Shown here: positions 45,319-55,092 of the stretch, in pieces
How the letters are laid out: the number at the start of each line of letters is the position of its first letter
Numbering within the stretch: position 1 is the stretch's first letter
Origin: JAZKAR01 sp040389065
GTDB lineage: Bacteria; Pseudomonadota; Gammaproteobacteria; Burkholderiales; Casimicrobiaceae
Reading direction: 5' to 3'
DNA length: 64,000 nt
Assembly: GCA_040389065.1 (NCBI GenBank)
Contig: JAZKAR010000027.1
Span: 1-64,000, forward strand
Program-made: the position numbers and the translations under genes
Notes under the pieces: model-generated
Told to the model about the DNA's origin: nothing
What the model saw: the letters and a program-made list of their open reading frames with translations, nothing else
Database searches by the model: none

Positions 45319-47193
45319 ATGGATGGGCATGAGATGCGTAAATTGCCTTGGTTGGTGTGGGTGGCTATGATTTCAGCAAATGCGGTAGGATCTATCTCTC
45401 CGCACGATGAGGCTGGATATCGTACAGAGAGTGGCTTATGGTTATCTACGAATGTATTTATTAATACAGCGTCGGTAGTAAGCCACCCACTGGTAGCCAG
45501 TGTAAGTTCTATTAAGCCTAAGCATAAGCATCAGGTGCAATCCAGTCGTGCTAATAAAAGCCGAATGGTTGCAATGCCTTTCAAGCTTAGACCTTTAGCT
45601 TTACAAGGGCAGTCTATACCTCATGAGCAGCGCCCTGCAGCTAGGCAGCAAGAGGGTACTTTTGAACCCGAAAGCAATAACCTGACCGATAGGTTGCCTG
45701 CAGCGGTAACGTACACAGTGCCTAATCTTCGTGTACCTACTGTACAAGCGCAAGCAAGTAGCCCTATGACTGCTGCTCGCCCACCGATTGAATTAGTTGG
45801 TACAAACAATGCGCCTAATGCGCCATCAACACCTTCAGATACCTCAAAAAATGGGTCGCGACCCACATTTGGAAGAAGCGCTTATGCGCATCCTAATGTG
45901 AATGCTACCCCTAACTCGCAGAATAATACGCCTTCTTCAGATCCGCTTTCTTCAGCAAAAATACCCTCAGCGCCAACACCGTCTTCTGTTCCTAATGTAC
46001 CAGATATTCCGGTAGATAACCATGAAAGCACAGCAATGAACAGTGGTGTTCAAATAGAAGATCCTGTGGTTGCTGTGACACGAAAGAGTCAAAAAAAGAA
46101 AAAGGCCAAAAAGAAAACTAAAGCTGTAGTAAAAGAAAGAGAAGCTGAAGAAGATGATTCTGATTTTGAGCGGCATATAAGTTCAGTGCCTGTTCGTGCG
46201 CAACCTAAAATGCTTACGAATCAAGAAGCTATTACCGAAGATGCAATCAAAAAATCTCATGAATGGATTGATTCTAAAGATAAGTTTACGTATGGTGAAG
46301 ACGGAAAAATTGTCTATACCTACGGCGTAGGCATGCCTGTCATTGTCTGTGCGCCAATGCGTATTACAGATTTGGAGTTAGAACCTGGTGAGCGCGTAAA
46401 TGGCTCCATTCATGCTGGCGACTCTACACGGTGGATGATTAGCCCGGCTGAATCGGGTTCAGGGCCAGACTCTATTACCCATCTTATTATTAAACCAAGA
46501 GAAGCTGGATTAGAAACAAATGTGATTATTCCTACCGATCGCCGGGTTTATCATATGAAATTTGTTTCTAGCGAAAAAGATTATGTAGCACGCATTGCTT
46601 TTAGCTATCCCGATCAGGTTAAAAGACAATGGAATAATAATGGCTCAAATCAGCAAAGACCTGCACAAGAAGACTCATTTAGAGGCGGTTATGGATTGAG
46701 CCCTCAATCAACAGCAGGGACAGCTGGCGCACCACGTGGTTCAATGGGGGGCTACGGAGGAGGGGCAGCAGGAATGCCGGCAAATAATAATGGTGGTGGG
46801 TATCCGGCTGTTGATAATAGCGCCTCGGCTAATCGTGTATCGCCCATGTTTCCTGAGCGTTTGTATTTTGATTATGAAATTATTGGTCGAGCATCATGGC
46901 GTCCTGTTCGTGTGTTTGATGATGGTCAAAAGACATTTATTCAGGTTCCTCCTGAGGCACGCAATGGCGAAATTCCTGCATTAATGATCATTGGGGCTGA
47001 TCAAACAGAGCAATTGGTTAACTATCGATTTAGAGATAATTACTATATTGTTGATCGCATATTTAACCGTGCCGTATTGCTTATAGGCGTAGGTCGTGAT
47101 CAGCAAAAAGTTATCATTAAACGGGTGGCTACTCAAAATAGCTGGTCAGCTAGTTGGGATGGGGGTAGCCGCTCCAATTCTGGGGGAGATTAA
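45319..47193 (+). CDS. trbG: Type IV secretion protein, TrbG/VirB9 family, with long N-terminal extension
   Basis: 624 aa, about twice the usual length. A signal-peptide-like start (RKLPWLVWVAMISANAVG) is followed by ~260 low-complexity Ser/Pro/Asn-rich residues with a Lys-rich patch (KSQKKKKAKKKTKAV). The VirB9 N domain (~340-435: VCAPMRITDLELEPGERVNG, then STRWMISPAESGSG) comes next, then a Gly/Asn-rich linker and the C domain (~510-610: FPERLYFDYEI to DQQKVIIKR). Start uncertain: ATG 45334 is also possible. Two bp before trbI. Confidence 0.87.
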   Translation: MDGHEMRKLPWLVWVAMISANAVGSISPHDEAGYRTESGLWLSTNVFINTASVVSHPLVASVSSIKPKHKHQVQSSRANKSRMVAMPFKLRPLALQGQSIPHEQRPAARQQEGTFEPESNNLTDRLPAAVTYTVPNLRVPTVQAQASSPMTAARPPIELVGTNNAPNAPSTPSDTSKNGSRPTFGRSAYAHPNVNATPNSQNNTPSSDPLSSAKIPSAPTPSSVPNVPDIPVDNHESTAMNSGVQIEDPVVAVTRKSQKKKKAKKKTKAVVKEREAEEDDSDFERHISSVPVRAQPKMLTNQEAITEDAIKKSHEWIDSKDKFTYGEDGKIVYTYGVGMPVIVCAPMRITDLELEPGERVNGSIHAGDSTRWMISPAESGSGPDSITHLIIKPREAGLETNVIIPTDRRVYHMKFVSSEKDYVARIAFSYPDQVKRQWNNNGSNQQRPAQEDSFRGGYGLSPQSTAGTAGAPRGSMGGYGGGAAGMPANNNGGGYPAVDNSASANRVSPMFPERLYFDYEIIGRASWRPVRVFDDGQKTFIQVPPEARNGEIPALMIIGADQTEQLVNYRFRDNYYIVDRIFNRAVLLIGVGRDQQKVIIKRVATQNSWSASWDGGSRSNSGGD

Positions 47194-47195
47194 TC

Positions 47196-48905
47196 ATGGC
47201 CGGCCCTGGAAAAGAAGGGCGTGATTCATCATCGCCTGACAATGCTAGTGAGCGTCCTAACGAAGAGCCGAATCGCGGTAATTTATCGCGTCCCAAACCA
47301 CAAGGAATTATTAGTTTTAATAAGAAGGCTCAAATCATTTCTGTTGTGTCGCTAGCAGCGGTATTTGGCCTTATTTTCTATGGGGTATTCGATGAAGGAA
47401 AAGGCGGCTCTAAAGGGCCAGGAAATGCAATTTTATCTGATAGAAAACAGGTGGCAAATAATCGTGAAGCAAAAGCAATTAAAGATATGATTCCTGAAAC
47501 GCCAGTGTTACCTAGGCGAGTAGAAGTACAGCAAACAGATAATTCAGATACGGAAACGCCAGGTTGGTTTAATGGTGATATCAAGCAGGAGCAGCAAACG
47601 CAGGCTCCTATGGTTGTTCCGGCGCCCGAAGCACCGCCACCACCGCCACCGCCACCACCTGTAGTAACAGATAATAGCCCTACTACCCACACAACTGCTC
47701 CTATTGTTAATGCAGGTGATGCGGCAGCTATTGCTGCAGGAAGCTCTATTGGAGGCGGCGGCGGTGGGGGTGGAGGTGGTTTTTCTCCCAAAAATGTAGC
47801 CCCTGTTGCGACTCTTCCTGTTCCTACCCCTATTCCTCCTAAAGAAGAAGATTTATTACGGACACAACGTATTGCTTTTTTGAATTCCGCAAAGGCTGGT
47901 GTTGCGCGAAATTATATTAATTCAGTGAGAACTGCTGGGTTATCTCAATATGAAATTAAAGCAGGGTGGATGATTCCTGCTGTGATGGAGCATGGTATTA
48001 ATACAGAGCTACAGAGCATGCTAACGGCTAGAATTACGCAAAATGTTTACGATACGGCAACAGGTCAGTATTTATTGCTTCCTCAAGGGGCGCAATTAAT
48101 CGGTAAGTATGATAATAAGATAGCGTATAACCAAGATCGTTTAATGGTATCGTGGGATCGAGTCATTTTTCCTGATGGCTCTTCTGTGAATCTTGAGTCT
48201 CAAGCAGGTGTTGATGCTCAAGGCTATGCAGGGTTTGAAGATAAAGTGAATAATCATTACGGCAGTTTACTGACGGGAGCAGTATTGTTGAGTGTTGTAA
48301 CCGGTATTCCTGCTTTTATTTCAACGCGCTATGCAAATAATACCAGTAATGTTCCTAGTACGTTAACCATTGTTAATTCTGCAGGAGAAACGGTAACAAT
48401 TCCAAATCCTAGCTATCAAACAGAAATTGCACGTAATAGTGCTATTCAAGCGGGTACGCAAGGTTTAACAGGGCAGTTAGCAAATGTAGGCCAAACGATT
48501 GCTCAGCGTTTTATTGGAGTTCAGCCAACCATTGAAATTCGGCCAGGCTATCGTTTCTTTATTCGTGTTCAAAAAGATCTAGCCTTTTTAAGACCTTATA
48601 AATTTGGAAATGCTGATCAGCCAAGTAGTATTACTGGAGGTGTAAATAGCATGTCGGGGTTGCCTATAGATTCTACTTATGGTGCACCGCTTGCTCCTAA
48701 TGTTATACCAACCGCTACGATGCCATCGACTGATCTTAATCAAATTAATACGATGAATGGTGGTTTTCCTCAAGTAAACCAAGGAAACCAACAGCAACGT
48801 GCAGTGGCGGTTCCTATCTCTCCTGTACCACAAGGAAACGGTTTAAGCTCAGGCTCAAGCGCAGGGGGTTCATCACCTACGATATCCTCATCCTATGTTC
48901 GCTAA
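47196..48905 (+). CDS. trbI: Type IV secretion protein, TrbI/VirB10 family
   Basis: 569 aa. Cytoplasmic N-terminus, one TM (~45-64), a polyproline stretch (~147-160), a Gly-rich stretch (~190-200), then the VirB10 beta-barrel domain (~220-480: YEIKAGWMIPAVMEHGINTE, LLLPQGAQLIGKYDNKIAYN, EIRPGYRFFIRVQKDLAF). The C-terminal ~80 residues are Asn/Gln/Ser-rich. With TrbG it spans to the outer membrane. No ATPase, coupling protein or VirB6/VirB7 gene is adjacent. Confidence 0.9.
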   Translation: MAGPGKEGRDSSSPDNASERPNEEPNRGNLSRPKPQGIISFNKKAQIISVVSLAAVFGLIFYGVFDEGKGGSKGPGNAILSDRKQVANNREAKAIKDMIPETPVLPRRVEVQQTDNSDTETPGWFNGDIKQEQQTQAPMVVPAPEAPPPPPPPPPVVTDNSPTTHTTAPIVNAGDAAAIAAGSSIGGGGGGGGGGFSPKNVAPVATLPVPTPIPPKEEDLLRTQRIAFLNSAKAGVARNYINSVRTAGLSQYEIKAGWMIPAVMEHGINTELQSMLTARITQNVYDTATGQYLLLPQGAQLIGKYDNKIAYNQDRLMVSWDRVIFPDGSSVNLESQAGVDAQGYAGFEDKVNNHYGSLLTGAVLLSVVTGIPAFISTRYANNTSNVPSTLTIVNSAGETVTIPNPSYQTEIARNSAIQAGTQGLTGQLANVGQTIAQRFIGVQPTIEIRPGYRFFIRVQKDLAFLRPYKFGNADQPSSITGGVNSMSGLPIDSTYGAPLAPNVIPTATMPSTDLNQINTMNGGFPQVNQGNQQQRAVAVPISPVPQGNGLSSGSSAGGSSPTISSSYVR

Positions 48906-48910
48906 AACGG

Positions 48911-48938
48911 TTAGAGAGTTCAATATTGAACTCTCTAA
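48911..48938. terminator. 28-bp perfect palindrome behind trbI
   Basis: TTAGAGAGTTCAAT is followed without spacer by its reverse complement, 5 bp past the trbI stop codon. It is probably the transcript end of the trb trio. The T-rich tail (ATCATTCTTT) is weak. Confidence 0.6.
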
Positions 48939-48970
48939 ATCATTCTTTATATAGCTTATATTGTTACTAA

Positions 48971-49066
48971 TAGAAGTTACGCAGTTGTTCTCCGCGGCTA
49001 GCTTGTCGTACTACGTGTATTGTCTGCGTTGCCATGCGGGGTATCCCATTCCTTGATTGATATATA
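48971..49066 (+). repeat. Palindromic repeat, right arm lost (copy E)
   Basis: It starts TAGAAGTTACGCAGTTG and continues through AGCTTGTCGTACTACGTGTA and TGTCTGCGTTGCCATGCGGG (long form). From about 49050 the expected TAGAACTCAACTGCGTAAC is replaced by unrelated AT-rich sequence. It lies behind trbI. Confidence 0.75.
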
Positions 49067-49205
49067 GCTCATCTAATATCTATCCTATGTGGAAATATTC
49101 TTGAGGGTGGCTTAGGCTTATTTATTAGGCCCTTATCTGCTGACGCTCTGGTTATATAATGTGAACGGTTCCATATGAAAAATGATATTAATAAAAGGTA
49201 TATAT

Positions 49206-49817
49206 ATGAGAGCTATTCTTCTGCATGGTATGGGGCGCACCCCTTTATCAATGCTTATATTAAAAAAACGATTAGCAGAACAAGGTTTACATTCAACCCT
49301 ATTTGGGTATTCAGCTACCTTTGAATCATTTGAACATTGTGTTCAACGATTAATTAAACGCGTTCAACAAATAATGGGTGGAGATCCTTATATCTTAATT
49401 GGTCATTCGTTAGGAGGGGTAATAATTCGTGCTGCATTGCCCTATTTAGCATTTCATTTACCTCAAGCCTGCTTTCTATTAGCATCACCTTCTATGGTAT
49501 GTAAAGCAGTAAGATATTTTTCTAAAAATCCAATATTTAGGTTATTAACTGGTGAGATGTCTCAACTGCTTGCAGATGAAGCGTTTATGAAAAGCTTGCC
49601 TATTCCGATGATTCCTACAAAAATTTATGCAGGAACAGCAGGCCCTCAAAAAACTTGGTTTCCATTAGGGGATGAAGAAAATGATGGGGTATTAACTGTA
49701 TCTGAAGTACAAGGTACATTGATTTTTCCTGTTACACGTATCCCTCATCTTCATACATGGATTATGAATTCGCGTGAGATAGCTGATGATATTATAAAGA
49801 CAATAAAGCAGGTTTAG
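49206..49817 (+). CDS. Small alpha/beta-hydrolase (lipase/esterase-like)
   Basis: 203 aa. Oxyanion region at the start (ILLHGMGRTPLSM), nucleophile elbow YILIGHSLGGVII with the catalytic Ser, a candidate Asp in DEENDGVLTVSE and His in RIPHLHTWIM near the end. Similar small proteins are annotated as esterase or PGAP1/lipase-like hydrolases; the substrate is unknown. ATG 49206 has AAAAGG 8 nt upstream, so the ATG at 49182 is rejected. No signal peptide. Confidence 0.8.
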   Translation: MRAILLHGMGRTPLSMLILKKRLAEQGLHSTLFGYSATFESFEHCVQRLIKRVQQIMGGDPYILIGHSLGGVIIRAALPYLAFHLPQACFLLASPSMVCKAVRYFSKNPIFRLLTGEMSQLLADEAFMKSLPIPMIPTKIYAGTAGPQKTWFPLGDEENDGVLTVSEVQGTLIFPVTRIPHLHTWIMNSREIADDIIKTIKQV

Positions 49818-50363
49818 AAAAACCATTTACTATGCTCTTACTATTTAAACGTAGTATTTTGATAGCTTATTTTGAAGTTGGGAAACATAAAAATCAAAAT
49901 TTGCTGTGTGCCTGAAGATAGTGCTATCTTTAGCAGCCCAATAAACAAGAGGTTTTCGCTAAGTTCATTTACGCTGTTCAAAATATCTAAAAAAATCCTG
50001 TGATAATGAAATTAACGTTTAAAAAGTTCAATCACGTAAATTTTCTTTTTTTATTTGATTTTGTATTTAAAAATAAATATTTATAAGTTTTTTTCAACTA
50101 TTTTAGTTTAATGCTAGCAATTATAAGACGGATGCTAATATTTTGTTATAAGAGTATTCTTGTGTGTTATTAAGTGGTTGCCATAGGGTTTTAACCTGAG
50201 CAGCACTTTCTATACTAGGGTTGTAATTTCGTTGATTTCGTTTGAGTTTATTAAAATTACTGGTATTATAGATTCTAGAAAACATTTTAGTTATAAAATA
50301 GTAATTAACTATTTTATATAAAAGGCCTTTTTACAAAAAGGTAAGGTTAATTATCTTGCGTAC
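49818..50363. other. Intergenic region upstream of the NACHT-WD40 gene
   Basis: 546 bp of very AT-rich DNA. No gene, repeat copy or clear hairpin. It should contain the promoter of the NACHT-WD40 gene, which has no close upstream partner. Confidence 0.5.
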
Positions 50364-53300
50364 ATGGGAGATATACGTTTGACAAGCCAAGTTCTTTTAT
50401 CCAAAGAAGCCGTTCATTCAACACTGGAGCCTCATCTTGAATCGTTAGGACGAGCAGATAGAGAACGAGTGAAATCACTGTTAGGGCTTATCCGACCAGA
50501 TGGACGCATGCTCTTAAGCGATGTGTTAGGCGTTCTCTATCCAAATGTGTCTGCCGATAACTACGAGCCTGCATTATCTGCTTTTCGCCAGTTTCGGTTG
50601 CGTTTAAAAACATTTACTGAGCAAGTAGTCAATATTCATTTTGTATTAAAGTCAGATACGCAAACAAGAACTCGTCCAGACCAACGTTGGTGCTGGTTTG
50701 AGGGCGATGATCAATCTGTTGAAAGTATGGCTACTTTTTCTGACACTTCTACAGAATCAGTCAATAGAATTAGCTATCTAATAGAACAAACAGCGTTGGA
50801 AATGAGTTTTGATAATCATTTATTGTCCTTGGCAACCCACAATCCTTATTTGCCTGATAAAAAAAAGTTCTCGCCTAAAGAAAAACCCAGTAATGTAATG
50901 GATCTTTTAAGTGATTGGATTGAAAATAAAAGCCAGCCATATTGCGCTTTACTAGGTGAGTTTGGGATGGGTAAGACAGTTACTTCCATGCGGTTTACTC
51001 AATACCTGCTTGAAAAGCGAAAAGAAGACCCTTCTTTACCCCTGCCTATTTTTCTAGATTTACGTAATTTATATGGTAGAGAACGTTTTGAAGCAATGAG
51101 CTTATCAGAAATGCTTGATAGGTTAGTTAATAACGGGGTATATGGCGGAGCTCACTTAGACAATGTCATGACCGCAAAAGATATCATGCGCTTAGTTCAA
51201 GATGAGGGCGCGCTCGTTATTTTTGATGGGCTAGATGAAGTTCTTGTTCATTTATCAGTTGCTGAAAGCCAGCGTTTTACACATAAACTATTAAGTATTC
51301 TTCAGCCTGGTTCACGCTCAGCTTCATCCAAACCAAAAGGTAGGCTTCTTATTTCATGCCGTACACATTATTTCCGTACTATTAGGGAGCAAAGTACGTT
51401 ATTTATTGAAAAGAGTGCAGGCATTTCTGCGAATGACTATTGTGTTCTCGCAATGCTGCCGCTGACAAATGATCAAATACGCACCTATCTTCTTAACTCG
51501 TTACCGCATATTGATATCAATACCATATTTAAGCTTATTGAGTCAGTGCATAATCTTTTAGAGCTTGCAGAGCGTCCTTATACGCTAAATCTAATTCCAA
51601 GCCTGGTTCCACAAATTGAGGAATGGCAAAATCAGGGCTACCGTATTACGGGCGCTACTATTTATCGCCATATGGTACTTTCGTGGCTAGAGCGCGATAG
51701 CGGAAAGCACAAGCTAACGGTAGAGCATAAACAGAAAATCATGGAGTATTTGGCGGCAGAATTATGGCGGTCTGGTAAGTATTCTTGGTCAATTTCTGAT
51801 TTAGAGCAATGGTTTGTAGATTTCTTGCGTGAGCATCCCGAAATAGACATTCACTATACGCTCGGTAGAGATGAAAATCGGTTATATCGCGTTATAGAAA
51901 TGCTCAAAGAAGATTTGCGTACCGCCACTTTTCTCGTGCCAGTGGGAGCTGCAAACTTTAGATTTGCCCATACGTCTTTACAAGAGTTTTTTTTGGCGAC
52001 CTACCTTTATCGCGCATTAGATACAGGAAAAATTCAAGATTGGGATATGCCAGTAGTCAATAAAGAAACCTTAGATTTCTTAGGGCAAATTTTAAGTGAA
52101 GGCAATAGCAGCACTGCTATCACAAGTCTTGAAAAAATCCGTGATGAGTATCGGCCAAAAGCAAGTGAATTAGCCTTTGCTTATATGTTACTCGCCAATA
52201 ATAATGGTTATCCTACGCCTTCTTTATCTGGCTTCCAATTAAATGGAGCAGATTTAGAAGAACTGACAATTTTTGGAAGGGTGGTGTGTACTGATACGAC
52301 ACAGTTACTTCTTGATTTGCGCCATTCCTCTTTTCGTGGTGCAAATTTAAATCGAGCAAATTTAATTTATTTAGATCTTGAGGGCGCAGATTTTACTGGA
52401 GCGCACTTAAATTCTACAGAGTTTATGTTCGATCATATTGGTAATGCTACGTTTACTAAAGCTGATCTTAAAGAATCTTTTCTTCGAGAAACTGACTGTA
52501 CGCAGGCCGATTTTTCTGAGGCTTGTTTAGATAATACTATTTGGAAAAATTGTAATTTGGAGGGAGCTAAAGGACTAGTATTAGATAATCCTACTATTAT
52601 TTATTCATTATGTGAACCTGCAAATGTTTTTAATCATTCAGTGCCTGAATCTTCCACTAGTTATTCACATTTAATTAATAATTGTATTATTTTTTATCCA
52701 GATGGAAAATTTTTAGTATCTGCCATGTGGGATAATACATTAAAGGTATGGGATACTGATTCAGGTGAATGTATAAAAGTGCTAAAGGGCCATACCCAAT
52801 GGATACGTGGCTGCGCAGTATCATCCGATGGCAAGCTCATAGCATCTGCTTCAGAAGATCATACACTACGGTTGTGGGATACGAATACCGGCGAATGTAT
52901 TCGTATTCTTGAAGGTCATACGATGATGGTCAGAAGCTGTTCATTTTCACCTGATGGACGTTTATTAGTTTCTGCCTCGTGGGATCAAACATTACGTTTG
53001 TGGAATGTAGAAACTGGCGAATGTTTAAGAGTAATGAGTAGACATAAGCGAGGTATTAATAGCTGTGCTTATTCCCCAACTGGTCAAAATATAGCCTCTG
53101 CAGAAAATGATGACGTGATTGCAATTTGGGAAGCTTCTACTGGCGTGCATCTTTATAGTTTGATGGGGCATACAAGCATGGTGCGAACATGTGCGTATTC
53201 TCCTGATGGGCAATATTTAGTATCAGGTTCAGTTGATAAAACTCTAAGAATTTGGAGCGCACTAACTGGAGAATGTTTACATATACTTGAAGGGCATACA

Positions 53301-53546
53301 AGCAGAGTAAATGAGTGTGGTTTTTCTCACGATGGAAAACGAGTGGTTTCTTCTTCAGAAGATAAGACAGTAAGAATTTGGGATGTACAAACAGGAAAAA
53401 CTCTTTTTGTAATTGATGGGCATCATCAAAATGTAAGAACATGCGTGTATTCACCTGATGGCAGTAAACTAGCTTCAGGAGGGTATGAGCAGGGCATACG
53501 ATTATGGGATGCTCAAACAGCCAAACTCATAAAAATATTAACGTAA
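50364..53546 (+). CDS. STAND NTPase: NACHT, pentapeptide repeats and seven-blade WD40
   Basis: 1060-aa signalling ATPase. Residues ~1-130 are an unassigned helical domain. The NACHT module has Walker A GEFGMGKT (198-205), Walker B LVIFDGLDEV (D288, D291, E292) and a sensor-like LLISCRTHYFR. A helical region with FRFAHTSLQEFFLATYLYRA follows. Residues ~640-745 are pentapeptide repeats (FRGANLNRANL, LEGADFTGAHL). From ~768 seven WD40 blades form one propeller. Known bacterial NACHT proteins often act in phage defence, and the propeller would be the sensor. That role here is inference. No partner gene is adjacent. Confidence 0.88.
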   Translation: MGDIRLTSQVLLSKEAVHSTLEPHLESLGRADRERVKSLLGLIRPDGRMLLSDVLGVLYPNVSADNYEPALSAFRQFRLRLKTFTEQVVNIHFVLKSDTQTRTRPDQRWCWFEGDDQSVESMATFSDTSTESVNRISYLIEQTALEMSFDNHLLSLATHNPYLPDKKKFSPKEKPSNVMDLLSDWIENKSQPYCALLGEFGMGKTVTSMRFTQYLLEKRKEDPSLPLPIFLDLRNLYGRERFEAMSLSEMLDRLVNNGVYGGAHLDNVMTAKDIMRLVQDEGALVIFDGLDEVLVHLSVAESQRFTHKLLSILQPGSRSASSKPKGRLLISCRTHYFRTIREQSTLFIEKSAGISANDYCVLAMLPLTNDQIRTYLLNSLPHIDINTIFKLIESVHNLLELAERPYTLNLIPSLVPQIEEWQNQGYRITGATIYRHMVLSWLERDSGKHKLTVEHKQKIMEYLAAELWRSGKYSWSISDLEQWFVDFLREHPEIDIHYTLGRDENRLYRVIEMLKEDLRTATFLVPVGAANFRFAHTSLQEFFLATYLYRALDTGKIQDWDMPVVNKETLDFLGQILSEGNSSTAITSLEKIRDEYRPKASELAFAYMLLANNNGYPTPSLSGFQLNGADLEELTIFGRVVCTDTTQLLLDLRHSSFRGANLNRANLIYLDLEGADFTGAHLNSTEFMFDHIGNATFTKADLKESFLRETDCTQADFSEACLDNTIWKNCNLEGAKGLVLDNPTIIYSLCEPANVFNHSVPESSTSYSHLINNCIIFYPDGKFLVSAMWDNTLKVWDTDSGECIKVLKGHTQWIRGCAVSSDGKLIASASEDHTLRLWDTNTGECIRILEGHTMMVRSCSFSPDGRLLVSASWDQTLRLWNVETGECLRVMSRHKRGINSCAYSPTGQNIASAENDDVIAIWEASTGVHLYSLMGHTSMVRTCAYSPDGQYLVSGSVDKTLRIWSALTGECLHILEGHTSRVNECGFSHDGKRVVSSSEDKTVRIWDVQTGKTLFVIDGHHQNVRTCVYSPDGSKLASGGYEQGIRLWDAQTAKLIKILT

Positions 53547-53602
53547 CAAATACTAAATATTTACCATATTTGCCTTATAATAATGCAGCTTTGAATATTA
53601 TT

Positions 53603-53654
53603 TTATGGGCTATCTTCAATAGCATAAAAAAATGTTATTGAAGATAGCCCATAA
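53603..53654. terminator. Rho-independent terminator between STAND gene and oxyR
   Basis: A 19-bp perfect stem (53603-53621 / 53636-53654, core GGGCTATCTTCAAT) followed by TTTTTT on the plus strand. The converging oxyR stop lies 44 bp further, so it can serve both genes. Confidence 0.9.
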
Positions 53655-53697
53655 TTTTTTATATCTCTATGGCTAATGATAAGCCCTTGGAGAAATG

Positions 53698-54588
53698 TTA
53701 TTGAGTAAATGCTTCATTCATTTTTTTGAAAATAATTTCATGAATTTTATGAATGCTGAGTGTTCGCGCACTTGTTGGTCGAAACACTAGCGTAATTTTG
53801 CGTTGAGGGGTAGGGGACGCAAAAGGAATATACACAATTCCTTTTTCTTTTCTAGCAGCAATGCGTGGAATAAGTGTGATTCCAACATTTGCTATAATCA
53901 TTTGTCGTAAGGTTTCTAAACTCGTTGCTCGAAAGTCAGGGTATTCAGAAACGCCTAAAATATTACAAACATCAAGCGCCTGACTTCGTAAGCAATGACC
54001 TTCTTCTAAAAGTAATAATGTGTGTTGTTCAATGTCATCGAGGCACACGTCGCGTTTTTTTGCTAATACATGTTCAGTAGATACTGCTAATAGAAAAGGG
54101 TCATCAAATAACTCAAGAGACTCTATATGATCTTGTTCTATTGGTAGAGCTAACAGTGCTGCATCAAGAGAGCCTTTCTTTAAAGCTTCTAATAAAGCAT
54201 CTGTTTTTTCTTCAATCAAAAGAAGTTTAAGATTGGGAAGTTCTTGATGTATAGCGGGAACAATAAGAGGCAAAATATAAGGGGCAAGAGTAGGAAAAGC
54301 GCCCAGGCGAAAGTCTCCAGAATAGGGTGATTGTGCAGATTTTGCAATCGCTCGAATATCTTGTATTTCAGCTAAAACACTACGAGCACGCTCTGAAATT
54401 TGTATTCCAATACCTGTAAGCATTACATTTTTAGAGGTGCGCTCTACTAGTTGAACATCCAAATATGCTTCTAATTTTTTTATTTGCATACTTAGTGTAG
54501 GTTGGCTAACGTTGCTCTCCTTCGCGGCTTTACCGAAATGACCGTGGTCAGCAAGAGAAACTAAATATTGTAAATCGCGTATGTTCAT
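53698..54588 (-). CDS. oxyR: Hydrogen-peroxide-sensing regulator OxyR
   Basis: 296-aa LysR-type activator. Winged HTH at ~1-60 (FGKAAKESNVSQPTLSMQIKKLE). Redox cysteines Cys199 and Cys208 in EEGHCLRSQALDVC have the same numbers and spacing as in E. coli OxyR, which identifies it beyond a generic LysR protein. Divergent from ahpC-ahpD with an operator in the shared 504-bp region. Confidence 0.95.
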   Translation of the reverse strand: MNIRDLQYLVSLADHGHFGKAAKESNVSQPTLSMQIKKLEAYLDVQLVERTSKNVMLTGIGIQISERARSVLAEIQDIRAIAKSAQSPYSGDFRLGAFPTLAPYILPLIVPAIHQELPNLKLLLIEEKTDALLEALKKGSLDAALLALPIEQDHIESLELFDDPFLLAVSTEHVLAKKRDVCLDDIEQHTLLLLEEGHCLRSQALDVCNILGVSEYPDFRATSLETLRQMIIANVGITLIPRIAARKEKGIVYIPFASPTPQRKITLVFRPTSARTLSIHKIHEIIFKKMNEAFTQ

Positions 54589-55092
54589 ATGCTTTGCCTC
54601 AGTTGTATATGGCTTAGTTAACTATTTGTAATACGGTTAACATGGTATACATTTATTTTTTTGAAAATAAGTGATAGATGATATCTATCACTTTAATAGT
54701 AACAATCGATTTTACCTAATTGCTATATCCGCGTATTATTCAAAAAGTAGGCGGTGGAACTTAGATGCCAAGTACCAAAAATAAAAGTTTGAGTTGATGC
54801 TTTTATTATATTGATTAGCTAGGTCAATTGTTGGTATCTGGGATGCTCTAGTTTAATTAGGCAACAAGTATTATGTGTAAAACCCAGTTATAGTGCGCTT
54901 CAAAATGCATTCATTATTATCCATCTTACCTTGTGCAAATGCTGTAGATTAAGATAAGAATATGAGTTAATCATATTCGCAAGTAATATTGCCACAGAGG
55001 TAAAGAGGTATTAACTGCGGTGTATTAACGGTGTAAGAATTTAATTTAACGTATTAAAATGTATTATTTTTATTAATTTAAGGAGTATAACT
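54589..55092. other. Divergent control region of oxyR and ahpC
   Basis: 504 bp with no gene. It holds the OxyR operator at 54674-54710, about 86 bp from the oxyR start and 383 bp from ahpC. AAGGAGT (55080-55086) is the ahpC ribosome site. The remainder is AT-rich. Confidence 0.7.
54674..54710. promoter_or_regulatory. OxyR operator, four tetranucleotide contacts
   Basis: ATAG (54674), CTAT (54685), ATAG (54696) and CGAT (54707) are each separated by exactly 7 nt. This is the known oxidised-OxyR pattern ATAG-N7-CTAT-N7-ATAG-N7-CTAT, with 15 of 16 contact bases matching. The first half also forms the dyad GTGATAGAT/ATCTATCAC. Confidence 0.85.

Noticed and set aside
47378..47791. 137-aa minus-strand frame with polyproline and polyglycine
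   Set aside because: Antisense shadow of the trbI polyproline and glycine tracts.
44435..48905. Complete type IV secretion system
   Set aside because: Only trbF, trbG and trbI are present; no ATPases, coupling protein or pilin genes in the window.
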